The position numbers and the translations under genes are program-made. The notes beneath the pieces are model-generated. The model saw only the letters and a program-made list of their open reading frames with translations, ran no database searches and was not told where the DNA came from. DNA of 64,000 bases from an uncultured Clostridia bacterium (GTDB lineage: Bacteria; Bacillota; Clostridia; Christensenellales; Borkfalkiaceae), in contig CANQXA010000004.1 of the NCBI GenBank assembly GCA_947627765.1, positions 1 through 64,000 on the forward strand, in the 5' to 3' direction. Below, one piece after another: positions 18,142 through 27,435 of this stretch; the first letter of the stretch is position 1, and every line of letters begins with the position of its first letter.

Positions 18142-18588
18142 ATGTCTTTATACAGCGAAAAGGTGATGGATCACTTCAAAAATCCGCGCAATGTGGGCGT
18201 CATCGAGGACGCGGACGGCGTGGGCGAAGTCGGCAACGCGAAATGCGGCGACATCATGAAGATGTATATCAAGGTGCGGGACGGGATCCTCACCGACGTC
18301 AAATTCGAGACGTTCGGCTGCGGGAGCGCGATCGCTTCCAGCTCGATGGCGACCGAGATGATCAAGGGCAAGCCGCTCGACGAAGCGCTCACGCTCACCA
18401 ATAAGGCGGTCACGGAGGCGCTCGGCGGGCTTCCCGCCTACAAACTGCACTGTTCGGTTTTGGCGGAGCAGGCGGTGCAGGCGGCGATCCTCGACTACTA
18501 CAAAAAGAACAACATCCCCTACGACGAGAGCCGCTTCAAGTGCGCGCTCTGCGCCCACGAGCACGACGTACACGGGGAAGAGGAATGA
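18142..18588 (+). CDS. iscU: Fe-S cluster assembly scaffold (NifU/IscU N-terminal type)
   Basis: MSLYSEKVMDHFKNPRNVGVIEDADGVGEVGNAKCGDIMKMYIKV...FGCGSAIASSSMATEMIKG...LHCSVLAEQAV. Confidence 0.95.
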   Translation: MSLYSEKVMDHFKNPRNVGVIEDADGVGEVGNAKCGDIMKMYIKVRDGILTDVKFETFGCGSAIASSSMATEMIKGKPLDEALTLTNKAVTEALGGLPAYKLHCSVLAEQAVQAAILDYYKKNNIPYDESRFKCALCAHEHDVHGEEE

Positions 18589-18989
18589 TCGTCTCGACGA
18601 AAGGACGCTACGCCCTGCGGATGCTCACGGGGTTGGCGCGTCATGGGGAGACCAACGTCCCGTTGCGGGAACTCGCGGAGGAAGAGAATATCCCCTATAA
18701 GTATGCCGAAGCGATCATGAGCCTGCTCGTGAAGGCGAAATTCGTGGAGAGCACCCGCGGCAAGAACGGCGGGTACGCGCTCACCCGTCCGCCCGAGGCG
18801 TACACCCTCGCCGAAGTGCTCAAAGAGACGGAGAGTTCGCTCGCCGCCACCGATTGTACGGGCAGGAAGGAGGCGGAATGCCCCAACGCCGCGGTGTGCC
18901 CCTCTCTTCCCGTGTGGCGCGCGCTCGACGAAACGGTCTACGGATTCCTCTCCCGCTACACCCTTTTAGACGTGATGCCGAAACAATAA
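18585..18989 (+). CDS. Rrf2/IscR-family transcriptional regulator
   Basis: MIVSTKGRYALRMLTGLARHGE...VPLRELAEEENIPYKYAEAIMSLLVKAKFVESTRGKNGGYALTRPP; Cys cluster DCTGRKEAECPNAAVC; start codon overlaps iscU stop (ATGA). Confidence 0.93.
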   Translation: MIVSTKGRYALRMLTGLARHGETNVPLRELAEEENIPYKYAEAIMSLLVKAKFVESTRGKNGGYALTRPPEAYTLAEVLKETESSLAATDCTGRKEAECPNAAVCPSLPVWRALDETVYGFLSRYTLLDVMPKQ

Positions 18990-19001
18990 ATATTGAAAAC
19001 G

Positions 19002-19040
19002 GAGCGGCGCGCCGCGGACATGGTCCGCGGCGCGCCGCTC
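19002..19040. terminator. perfect 18-bp GC hairpin with ATG loop between convergent genes
   Basis: GAGCGGCGCGCCGCGGAC-ATG-GTCCGCGGCGCGCCGCTC; no clear T-tract. Confidence 0.6.
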
Positions 19041-19086
19041 TATCCTGTTCTATTCCCTCGTTTCGTCGTTCGGTAAGAGGAGGCGG

Positions 19087-20325
19087 TCAACGGTCCTTTC
19101 CCGCGCGGTGCGCCGCCTTCAAAGCGCGCTTCGTCGTCCGCTTTGCTTGGCGGACGTCGGGCTTTTGCAGTAAAACGGGCTCCCAATCCGCCTTGGGCGC
19201 GGAGAGGATCCGCTGTGCGACTTCGGCGATCGGGTTGCGCCGCAGAGGAAGGGCGTTTTCGGACATCTTTTTGCGCAGGGCGGGGAGTTCCAACAGTCTT
19301 CCGAGATGGAACGTAAGGTCCTTTTGGCTACGGAAGGAGACCGCCGCCCCGTTCCGCTTCAAAAACAGGAGATTGTGCTTTTCCTGCTCGGGCAGTTTTT
19401 CGTAGATGACGAGGGGCTTTGCCGCATTCAACATCTCCGCCGTGCTCGCGCCTCCGCACTTGTTGATGATGACGTCCGCGCGGGCGAGATAGGAGGGCAG
19501 GTCGTCCGTAAAGCCCACCGTCTCGATCTCGAGCCCGGGGTAGGACTTCTTCGCGATCCGCCCGTGGCTTCGGCGGTCCCTTCCGCAAATGACGACGAGG
19601 TGCGCCTTCTTCTTCGCGAGGGCGCGGACCGTCATACGGAAAATGGGATAGACGCCCCGCCAATTCCCCCCGCCGTACATGATGAGGACGGTAAGGACGG
19701 TATCGGGGTCTTGGCGGACGTCGATCGTCTCGCGGGAAAGTCCGCCCGTACGGATATCGACGGGCAGACCCACGGGCAGGAGCTGTTCGCGGCGGAAGCC
19801 CTTTTTCAGCGCGTCGCCGATAAAACTCTCGTGGGGGATGACGAAGGTATCGACGCCGACCGCCGACTCCCAAAACGGCCCGATCGTATAGTCGAGGCAG
19901 GTCGTGACGATGCGGCAGGGAAGCCCGTAGGCGAGTTTGAGGTCGCACGCGGCCACGGCGCAGTTGTATTGGGTGCAGTAGACGACGTCGGGACGGAACT
20001 CGAGCATCGTTTGAAGTAGCGACCGGACCGCGGAAAGACAAATCGTCTGCGTGCCGTTGACGTACCGCTTTTCGGGCGGAAGACGCTCGTAGCGGCGGTA
20101 AAAAAGGTTGTAGATCGGGAGCAGACGCCCCACTGCGAGGTTGTAGCCGCGATCGGTGATCCATGCGCTCAAGGGCGCCGCGGGTGCGAACAGGTCGGCG
20201 ATCAGCACCTCGGCGTCGGAGACCGCGTCCAGTACGCGCTTCATCGCGCGCGCACAGCTGTTGTGCGCATTGCCCGCCGTCACCGTGAGAATGAGCACCC
20301 GCTTTCTTTCATTTGTTTCCACCAT
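19087..20325 (-). CDS. MGDG synthase/MurG-like glycosyltransferase (GT28-type)
   Basis: MVETNERKRVLILTVTAGNAHNSCARAMKRVL...VVYCTQYNCAVAACDLKL...NKCGGASTAEMLNAAKPLVIYEKLPEQEKHN. Confidence 0.82.
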   Translation of the reverse strand: MVETNERKRVLILTVTAGNAHNSCARAMKRVLDAVSDAEVLIADLFAPAAPLSAWITDRGYNLAVGRLLPIYNLFYRRYERLPPEKRYVNGTQTICLSAVRSLLQTMLEFRPDVVYCTQYNCAVAACDLKLAYGLPCRIVTTCLDYTIGPFWESAVGVDTFVIPHESFIGDALKKGFRREQLLPVGLPVDIRTGGLSRETIDVRQDPDTVLTVLIMYGGGNWRGVYPIFRMTVRALAKKKAHLVVICGRDRRSHGRIAKKSYPGLEIETVGFTDDLPSYLARADVIINKCGGASTAEMLNAAKPLVIYEKLPEQEKHNLLFLKRNGAAVSFRSQKDLTFHLGRLLELPALRKKMSENALPLRRNPIAEVAQRILSAPKADWEPVLLQKPDVRQAKRTTKRALKAAHRAGKDR

Positions 20326-20496
20326 AGTATCAACATTATAACACAATAGTTTAACTCTGTCAATACGATCGTGCGAGGATTTCTCCGAAAAATCTCGGCG
20401 GAAAACTGAGGCGGGGACAAAGAAACGGAGCCGCCCGCCGAAGGATTCCGGCGGGCGGCTCTTGCGGGATAATAGAATGCGGAACCGCAAATTGAA

Positions 20497-20529
20497 CGGC
20501 GCGCCGCGGACATGGTCCGCGGCGCGCCG
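20497..20529. terminator. second copy of the perfect GC hairpin with ATG loop
   Basis: CGGCGCGCCGCGGAC-ATG-GTCCGCGGCGCGCCG, 33 nt identical to the core of 19002-19040. Confidence 0.6.
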
Positions 20530-20580
20530 CTCTTAGAACGTTTTAGTTTTACACAAGTTTGATCCGCAACGCGGAAGACG

Positions 20581-21900
20581 TCAGGGCTTTTTGAAAAATT
20601 CTTCGTAGACGGCGCGGACCGTCCGCTCGTAGTCGGCGCTGTCTACGCCGACGATGATGTTCAGCTCGGAAGAACCTTGGTCGATCATGCGGACGTTGAC
20701 CCCCACCCGCGCGATGGCAGAAAAGAGTCGGGCGGATACGCCGACCGCATTGTTCATCCCGTGCCCCACTACGGCAAGCAGCGCGATGCCGCCGTAGACG
20801 GTGATCTTATCGGGCGAGACCGCTTCCGCGATCTCCCGTTTGACCGTCTCGAGCATCCCCTCGCCGAGTTCGCAATCGTCGATGACGAGCGACATGGTGT
20901 CAATCCCCGAGGGGACGTGCTCGAAGGAGATCTTGTGCCGCGCGAGCACCGAGAGGACGCGGTATGTAAACCCGATCTCCGCGTTCATGAGCGATTTTTC
21001 GAGCAGGATGACGGTGAAGTTCTTCTTCCCGGCGATCCCCGTCACCGCTCCGTCGGGACGGCATCGGGACGTCGGCAAGATCATCGTGCCTTCGTCTTCG
21101 GGGCGGAAGGTGTTCTTGATACAAATGGGAATATCCGCCTCCCGCACGGGGAAGATCGCCTCGCTGTGGAGCACGTTCGCCCCCATATAGGAGAGCTCGC
21201 GGAGTTCCTTGTAGGAGAGGGAACGGATCTTGGCGGGCGAGGGTACGATATGCGGATCGCAGGCGAGAAAGCCCGAGACGTCCGTCCAATTCTCATAGAG
21301 ATCGGCGCCGACCGCACGGGCGACGACTGCGCCCGTCACATCGCTCCCGCCGCGGGTGAACGTCCGTACGGCGCCCCCCTCGTCCTCGCCGTAAAATCCC
21401 GCAATGACGGCGCGCGGCTTTCCCTTCAATGCGGCGCGAAGACGCGCGTAACTCTTCTCGCCGTCCAACTTGCCGTCCGCGCGGAAACGGATGACCTCCC
21501 GCGCTTCGATGTAGGGGATCCCCAAAAAATCCGCCGCAATGCGCCCCATGAGGTACTCCCCGCGCGAGGCGCAAAAGTCGCGGCTCGCCGCCTGCTCCAT
21601 CTCTTTCCGCGTACTTTCGAGGAGGGCGTCGATGTCCGTCCCGAGCCCGAGTTCCCGCACGATACTGCGGAACCGATCGGCGACTTTGGAGTACGCTTCT
21701 CGGACATGGGTGCCCTCGATGATGTCTTGTGCGGTCTCGTAGAGCAGATCGGTGACTTTGGGATCGGCGCTGAACCGCTTCCCCGGCGCCGAGACGACGA
21801 CGTACTTGCGCGCGGGATCCCGCTCGAGGATCTCCTTCACGCGGCGAAGATTATTGCCGTCCGCAAGGGACGTGCCGCCGAACTTGCAGACCTTAATCAT
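20581..21900 (-). CDS. lysC: aspartate kinase with C-terminal ACT domains
   Basis: MIKVCKFGGTSLADGNNLRRVKEILERD...FTRGGSDVTGAVVARAVGADLYENWTDVSG...GVNVRMIDQGSSELNIIVGV. Confidence 0.94.
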   Translation of the reverse strand: MIKVCKFGGTSLADGNNLRRVKEILERDPARKYVVVSAPGKRFSADPKVTDLLYETAQDIIEGTHVREAYSKVADRFRSIVRELGLGTDIDALLESTRKEMEQAASRDFCASRGEYLMGRIAADFLGIPYIEAREVIRFRADGKLDGEKSYARLRAALKGKPRAVIAGFYGEDEGGAVRTFTRGGSDVTGAVVARAVGADLYENWTDVSGFLACDPHIVPSPAKIRSLSYKELRELSYMGANVLHSEAIFPVREADIPICIKNTFRPEDEGTMILPTSRCRPDGAVTGIAGKKNFTVILLEKSLMNAEIGFTYRVLSVLARHKISFEHVPSGIDTMSLVIDDCELGEGMLETVKREIAEAVSPDKITVYGGIALLAVVGHGMNNAVGVSARLFSAIARVGVNVRMIDQGSSELNIIVGVDSADYERTVRAVYEEFFKKP

Positions 21901-23020
21901 AGGTGATCTCCCTCGCCTCGTTGCAGTATCTCCGCTCTGCGGGCGAACCGTAAGCGAAGAAATGCGGCAAAAGGGCGCCGTCTTTCCAATAGGAGAAGAA
22001 GTCCTCCCGTTCGATCGCGGGGAGCAGGATGCCGACACAGTCCTCCCCTGCGGCGCGGCGGACGGTCTCGTCTTCATCGGCGAGATATTCCACCCTGCCG
22101 CCGTCCTGACGGAGGAAGGAAGCGAGGAGGGCGTCCGTCTTACGGCAGGCGGAGACGGGATCGCGGGAGAGGATGCGGACCGTCTTCCCCTCTCGGCGGC
22201 ACTTGATCTGCCGCGGCAGCCAATCGAGGAGGGCGTCCGCCTCCGTTTCCGAGACGAGACGGTTCAGCGCGCGGACGGGCTGGGCAGGGTCGAGCACGTT
22301 GACGAATTCCGCCATCGCAAAACGGGCGGGATGGGACGGGAGCGCGGAGGGATCCAACGTCTTTTTGACCTCCTCCCAATGCAGTTTCGCCGCGGCAAGT
22401 TCGTCTCCCCCGTCGGCGGTGAGAAAACAGGGTTCGCCGCGGGAATGAAGATCCTCCGCGACCTCCGCCGCGACGTCGTCGGGGATATAATAGCCGCGGA
22501 GCCGTTCGCCGCCGAGATCGAAATCGTAGAGCTCCTCCATGTCCTCGGGCGGGAGCGAGCGCAGGATCTTGTTTTTCTTGTCGCGGTAGAACATCACGGT
22601 CGAGGCGATCTCGATCGGCGCGCGCTTTCGAAGCTCCATAATGCGCGCCGTCCGTTCCCTGTCGTAGGGGGCGGTCGCACGCGCAAGCGAGACCTCTCCC
22701 TCGGACATGGTATAGCCCTCGAGGTCGAGACAGCCAAGGATCCCGCGGCGGACGGCGTCTCCCTTCGCCCGCTCGACGAGGATCATCCCGCGGGCGATCT
22801 TTTCGAGCCATTCGTCTTCGAGGGCGGCGTACATCCGCTCGATCAGGGCGTCCGTCTCCCCGCTTTCGCCGTTTTCGGGCAAAATCAAATGGAGCGCCGA
22901 CGGTTGATCCGCCGCCGGGCGCTCCAAGCCTTGCGAAAAGCCTAACCCGTCGGGCGCGGCCCATTGTTCCAATTCCCGCCGCGGCAACAAAAAGCGCGGC
23001 GTATGCAGACAGTTTCTCAT
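21893..23020 (-). CDS. DUF1015-like protein with degenerate DGHHR motif
   Basis: ATAPYDRERTARIMELRKRAPIEIASTVMFYRD... and CFLTADGGDELAAAKLHWEEVK at the position of the usual ADGHHRYxAA. Confidence 0.6.
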   Translation of the reverse strand: MRNCLHTPRFLLPRRELEQWAAPDGLGFSQGLERPAADQPSALHLILPENGESGETDALIERMYAALEDEWLEKIARGMILVERAKGDAVRRGILGCLDLEGYTMSEGEVSLARATAPYDRERTARIMELRKRAPIEIASTVMFYRDKKNKILRSLPPEDMEELYDFDLGGERLRGYYIPDDVAAEVAEDLHSRGEPCFLTADGGDELAAAKLHWEEVKKTLDPSALPSHPARFAMAEFVNVLDPAQPVRALNRLVSETEADALLDWLPRQIKCRREGKTVRILSRDPVSACRKTDALLASFLRQDGGRVEYLADEDETVRRAAGEDCVGILLPAIEREDFFSYWKDGALLPHFFAYGSPAERRYCNEAREITYD

Positions 23021-23021
23021 A

Positions 23022-23135
23022 TCAGGCAGGGAAAGAGCAAATGATCACCGTACAGACGAAGGCGAGAACGAGGGCAAGAAGTTTCAAGGGAATGTGGTGC
23101 GTAAAGATCTTTTTGAGCTTTTCCGAGAATTTCAT
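23022..23135 (-). CDS. 37-aa single-TM protein resembling only the N-terminal TM segment of CdaR/YbbR
   Basis: Manual translation MKFSEKLKKIFTHHIPLKLLALVLAFVCTVIICSFPA*; ATGA overlap with cdaA stop; below ORF-track size cutoff. Confidence 0.7.
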   Translation of the reverse strand: MKFSEKLKKIFTHHIPLKLLALVLAFVCTVIICSFPA

Positions 23136-23968
23136 AGTCTTTTGCCCTCCGCGTTAAATTCTTTCCAATAGTATTCCTTCAAAAAGCGTTTCAGATTCTC
23201 CGAATCGACGTACCGCGTGATCTCGCCGTGTTTGACGATGGAGACGATCCCCGTCTCTTCGGAGACGATGATCGTCGAGACGTCGGCGACTTCGGTCACG
23301 CCGATGCCTGCGCGGTGGCGCGTCCCGTATTCCTTGGGGAAATCCCGCTGGGTCAAGGGGAGGAAACAGCCCGCCGCCTGGATCTTGTCGCCATAGATAA
23401 TCATCGCGCCGTCGTGCAAAGGAGCTTTGGGGATGAAGATGCCCTCGATCAGCTGGTTGGAGATGTGCGCGTCGAGCATGACGCCGCTCTCGAGGATCTC
23501 CTTGGGCAGGTTGCCGTTGGAGAGGACGATGAGTGCCCCCGTGTTGTTCTTGGAGAGGCTCTGCACCGCCTTCATGATGCCCGAGCAGTATTCGTCCGCC
23601 CGCGCCGCGACCGCCGTCATCTTCGCCGTCGCCGCCGAGCTCGCGGTCATGGGCATCCGCTTGCCCGCGTTCCAAATGCTCCGCTTGATCTCCACCGTAA
23701 AGAGGACGAGGAAAAAGAGGGAGAACAGCATGAGGAACAGGAAAAAGCTGTGGCTCCCGAACCGCGGGGAAAAGACGGTTACGCCGCCCACGAGAAGGAT
23801 CATGGTAATATATATGGGGACCAACCGTTTGGCGTTGTTCTCCCACAGCGTCTTAAAGACGAAATAGATGATGACGGCAATGAAGATCACCTCGGGAATG
23901 ATCATCCAATCGATCTCGCCCGTAAAGACGTTCTTGATCGCCGCCCAAACCTCTGCCGGCGTGCGCAT
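23132..23968 (-). CDS. cdaA: diadenylate cyclase CdaA (DisA_N domain)
   Basis: TM-rich N-terminus; NTGALIVL...LHDGAMIIYGDKIQAAGCFLPLTQ...YGTRHRAGIGVTEVADVSTIIVSEETGIVSI. Confidence 0.95.
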   Translation of the reverse strand: MRTPAEVWAAIKNVFTGEIDWMIIPEVIFIAVIIYFVFKTLWENNAKRLVPIYITMILLVGGVTVFSPRFGSHSFFLFLMLFSLFFLVLFTVEIKRSIWNAGKRMPMTASSAATAKMTAVAARADEYCSGIMKAVQSLSKNNTGALIVLSNGNLPKEILESGVMLDAHISNQLIEGIFIPKAPLHDGAMIIYGDKIQAAGCFLPLTQRDFPKEYGTRHRAGIGVTEVADVSTIIVSEETGIVSIVKHGEITRYVDSENLKRFLKEYYWKEFNAEGKRL

Positions 23969-24064
23969 GAAATTTCTCCTTCCGCCGCCCTCCGCGCGGG
24001 GGGTGCGTATTCCTATTATAGCGATTTTTCGGGAAATTGCAAAGCGTTTTCCGTAAAATTCGTA

Positions 24065-25039
24065 TTATGCGAAAAATATTTTTGCCGTCGCGCAGGAAAG
24101 CGCGCCCGACTTGGTGTATTTTCCGCTCCGCATTCCCGCCGCGAGGCCGTAGAGTTCGAGGTACATGGCGCGTGCGCGATCCGCACCGAGACGGGAAGCG
24201 GTCTCCCGCAGTTTTCGGACGGCATACGGTTTGACCCCGAGCGCCGCCGCGACCTCTGCCTCCGTTCCGCGCATCCCCGCGATGTCGGCAAGGTTGCGGT
24301 AATGGGAAACGAGGGAGGAAAGGAGCGCGCTCTCGTCCATCCCCTTTTCCATCAAGTCGTGCGCGATCACGGAGAAGACGGAGCGGTCCCCGCGCGACGC
24401 GGCTTGGGTCAGCTCATAGATCTTGTATTCGACGTCTTTTGCGATGTGCTCCTCGACCGTCTCCCGCGTGATCCTCCCCCCTTCGCCGAGCAGAAGGCGG
24501 AGCTTTTTGATCTCGATGCTCATGCGGGCGGCGTCGAGATCGCAATAGCGGACAAAGAGGCTCGCGGCGTCCCCGTCGAGCGAGAGGTCTGCCCGCCGCG
24601 CCATACCGAAGAGCCAGCGCGAAAGGGTCTCCTCGGTCTCCTTCGCGCAGTCCACAAAGGTGACGCCCTTCTTCCTTCTGAGTTCGGATTTTTTTGCGCC
24701 CGTGTTGACGATCATGAGGACCGTTGTCGGACATGGTGCCTCCGCAAATGGTCTCAACGTCTCCCATTCCTTCTCCGTGGGATAAAATTCCGTGACGCGT
24801 ACGATCCGCTTTTCGTCGAGAAAGGGAAGGGTGTAGAGCTCGGTCATGAGGGAAGAGAGCCCCTTTTTCAGCGTCTCGCCCTCGTAGCGGACGTGGTTGA
24901 GCGAGGGATTGGCGAGCCCGCACGCCTTTTCGACGGCGCTCACGGCATGATCGCGGAAATACGCCTCTTCCCCCTCGATCAGATAGAATTGTTTCAAGCC
25001 CTCCTCGCGGAGATCGGCGGCGAGTTGTACGAATTTCAT
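24065..25039 (-). CDS. holA: DNA polymerase III subunit delta
   Basis: MKFVQLAADLREEGLKQFYLIEGEEAYFRDHAV...; domain organisation and adjacency to comEC typical for holA. Confidence 0.85.
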   Translation of the reverse strand: MKFVQLAADLREEGLKQFYLIEGEEAYFRDHAVSAVEKACGLANPSLNHVRYEGETLKKGLSSLMTELYTLPFLDEKRIVRVTEFYPTEKEWETLRPFAEAPCPTTVLMIVNTGAKKSELRRKKGVTFVDCAKETEETLSRWLFGMARRADLSLDGDAASLFVRYCDLDAARMSIEIKKLRLLLGEGGRITRETVEEHIAKDVEYKIYELTQAASRGDRSVFSVIAHDLMEKGMDESALLSSLVSHYRNLADIAGMRGTEAEVAAALGVKPYAVRKLRETASRLGADRARAMYLELYGLAAGMRSGKYTKSGALSCATAKIFFA

Positions 25040-27021
25040 AGCAATTTGATTATACCACGGTTTACCGTAAATTGCAACCCTCCCATCCCTCTGCCGAGAA
25101 ATAAATCGGCGCCGAGCGACTCTCTTCCCGTAAAATCCACCTCGATCACCGCCCCGAATGCGGCGAGAACGAGCTTATCGCGGCTCTCATAGCGGAAATA
25201 GAGCTCCCCCACCGAGATCTCGTCCCCGAAGAAGAGGGGCGTTTCGCGGAGACCCGTCGGGATCTCGTCCTTCGCGCAGACGAGACCGGAGCTCAGCGCC
25301 GCGGCTACGTTGATCGCCCGCTGTTCGTCTTCGGAAAGGACGAGCACGGCGTCGAGCGTGCCGCTGTAACGGCGCAAAAGAAAGTCTTCGGCTTCCCCGA
25401 GCGAGACTTCGCCGAGGATGAGGACGGCTTCATTCTTGGTCCTGACGAGCGCGCAACTGCCGTCGTCCCCCGAATAGACAAAGATCCGTCCGCCCGAAAA
25501 AACGGCGTTTTCGAGCACGAGCGAGAGGGCGAAAAGGAGCGCCATTCCTACGGCGGCCGCGCCTCTCAGCACCCTGCCCATTCGCACGCGTTCGGAGAGG
25601 ACGACGCAAGCGACGAGCCAAACGAGCCCACCCATGCCCAAAGAGAAGCCCGCAAGAACGAGCGAAAAGTCGCCGTACGAGAAGAGCAAGAGAAAGAGGG
25701 AAAGCAACCCTTTCGGAATGGCGAGGAAGAAGCCCGCGGCGGGCGGGATGACGAGCGAGAGGAGCGAAAAGATCAAAACCGCGGAGAAGATGACGGGCAG
25801 AAGCGGAATGAGAAAGAAGTTGAGAAGAAATCCCCACACCGAGAAATAGCCGAATTCCGTCAGTAAAACGGGAAACGTAAAGAGCTGTACCGAGAGGCTC
25901 GCAGAGAGGTACCCCGCCAAAAAACGGGGGAACTTCAACCGCTTCATGAGGCGGGTAAGGGTCCCCGAAAAGAGGGCGAGCCCCGCGCAGGCGCCGAAAG
26001 AGAGACGGAATCCCGCCGAAAGGAAGTCTGCGGGGAACAAGAGGAGGACGATGACGGCGGAAAGGGACAGTGAGGAGAGAAAATCGTACTTTCTGCCCGT
26101 CGCACGGCGGATCCCCATCACGGCGCACATGATGAGCGCGCGGACCGAGGAGACGGTAAAGTTGCAGAATACCGTATAGAAGAAGGCGCAGGCGAGCGCG
26201 GGAAGAAACGCCTTCCGCCGCAACCTTCCGCAGAGAAAATACACGCCGCCGTAAAGAATGCCGATATGTAAGCCCGAAACGGCGAAAATGTGCGCGACGC
26301 CGCCCCTTCTCACCTCCTCCATCAGTCCCCTGTCCATGCCGTGCGAGTTGCCCGTGAGAAGAGAGTACGCAACGGACGCCTCCTCTTTCTCCAAATGGGC
26401 GTCGAGCGTGTCGTACAAGATCCCGCCGAGAAGAAGCAGCCCGTTGGAGGATCTCCCCGTCTTTTCGGGGAGCGCCTTGTCGTAGGCGTGATAGCGGATG
26501 TCGTGGCAAAAGAGGTAAACCGAGTAGTCACCCTCGGACATGGGTAGCTCGTTTTTGGTCACAGAGGCGGGAAAGGAGAGAATGTCGCCCGCGCGGACTT
26601 CCTCCGTGGAGACGACCGCCTCGAGCTTTCCGCCCACCTTTCTGCCGTCGAGAGTAACGCCCGTCAGCACGACGTCGGAATACCCGTTCATCACCGTGAA
26701 GGAGGAGACCGTTCCGACGATCTCGTATTCGCCGCCCTCTTTTGCGTCGAGGAAGCGCTCCGTATAGAGGTGCAAAAGCGCCGCGCCCGCGCCTGCGAAG
26801 AGGAGAAAGGCGATAAGGACCGCCGCCGAACGCTTCAACCCGATGGGCACGAGGGCGAGCGCGAGGATCAGGGCGAAAAAGCAAAAGTCCGAAGGTCTCA
26901 CCCCTCCGAACAGCCGCAAACGGGCATAGAGATACACCCCGAAGATGATCCCGAGCGCGCAAAATAGCAGCGGGCGAAGATTGATCCTCGCCCTAAGCCT
27001 TGTTTTCCTTCCGCCCCTCAT
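25036..27021 (-). CDS. comEC: ComEC/Rec2-family competence protein
   Basis: Competence-domain motifs LLTGNSHGMDRGLMEEVRRGGVAHIFAVSGLHIGILYG...SSVRALIMCAVMGIRRATGRKYD; short C-terminal MBL-like remnant. Confidence 0.92.
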   Translation of the reverse strand: MRGGRKTRLRARINLRPLLFCALGIIFGVYLYARLRLFGGVRPSDFCFFALILALALVPIGLKRSAAVLIAFLLFAGAGAALLHLYTERFLDAKEGGEYEIVGTVSSFTVMNGYSDVVLTGVTLDGRKVGGKLEAVVSTEEVRAGDILSFPASVTKNELPMSEGDYSVYLFCHDIRYHAYDKALPEKTGRSSNGLLLLGGILYDTLDAHLEKEEASVAYSLLTGNSHGMDRGLMEEVRRGGVAHIFAVSGLHIGILYGGVYFLCGRLRRKAFLPALACAFFYTVFCNFTVSSVRALIMCAVMGIRRATGRKYDFLSSLSLSAVIVLLLFPADFLSAGFRLSFGACAGLALFSGTLTRLMKRLKFPRFLAGYLSASLSVQLFTFPVLLTEFGYFSVWGFLLNFFLIPLLPVIFSAVLIFSLLSLVIPPAAGFFLAIPKGLLSLFLLLFSYGDFSLVLAGFSLGMGGLVWLVACVVLSERVRMGRVLRGAAAVGMALLFALSLVLENAVFSGGRIFVYSGDDGSCALVRTKNEAVLILGEVSLGEAEDFLLRRYSGTLDAVLVLSEDEQRAINVAAALSSGLVCAKDEIPTGLRETPLFFGDEISVGELYFRYESRDKLVLAAFGAVIEVDFTGRESLGADLFLGRGMGGLQFTVNRGIIKLL

Positions 27022-27183
27022 GAGAAAATTATAGAATATTTTGGAAAAATTTGCAAGTCTTTCGGGAAACTTTTTGAACGGTCTTCTTCCTGCAAAGAAC
27101 ATCCCAAAAGGGACCCCGAAAAGACGCACGGGCGGAACGTATGCCCGCCCCATGAAGAAAAGAGCGGGGGATCCCCGCTCCGT

Positions 27184-27420
27184 TCACCGTTTCATATGCT
27201 TTTTGCGGTGGCGTTCTTCCCGCGCCGCGTCCTTTTCCGCCCGTTTTTTTCGGTTGTGGCGGACGATCAGCGCGATCAAACTGACGATCCCGCCGATCAT
27301 GACCAGCGAGCCGCCCCATACGTCCGAAATGCTCGCCGTCGTGAAATGGACCACGAGCAGAACGATGCCCGTCAGCATAATGCCGTAGGCGACCATGAGA
27401 AGTACGTTCTCGAATTTCAT
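27184..27420 (-). CDS. small membrane protein of unknown function
   Basis: 78 aa, two hydrophobic segments and basic C-terminus (RHNRKKRAEKDAAREERHRKKHMKR). Confidence 0.55.
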   Translation of the reverse strand: MKFENVLLMVAYGIMLTGIVLLVVHFTTASISDVWGGSLVMIGGIVSLIALIVRHNRKKRAEKDAAREERHRKKHMKR

Positions 27421-27435
27421 GTCCGTCTGCGAAGC

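Noticed and set aside
20888-20900. CGACATGGTGTC resembling the dispersed motif in lysC
   Set aside because: Lacks the CGGAC start, and the encoded DTMSLV is plausibly ordinary ACT-domain conservation.
22537-22545. Extra CCATGTCC 8-mer
   Set aside because: Encodes EDMEE on the minus strand and lacks both the CGG start and the TRCC extension; likely coincidental.
23228-25192. 654-aa plus-strand ORF
   Set aside because: Antisense across cdaA and holA; no recognisable domain.
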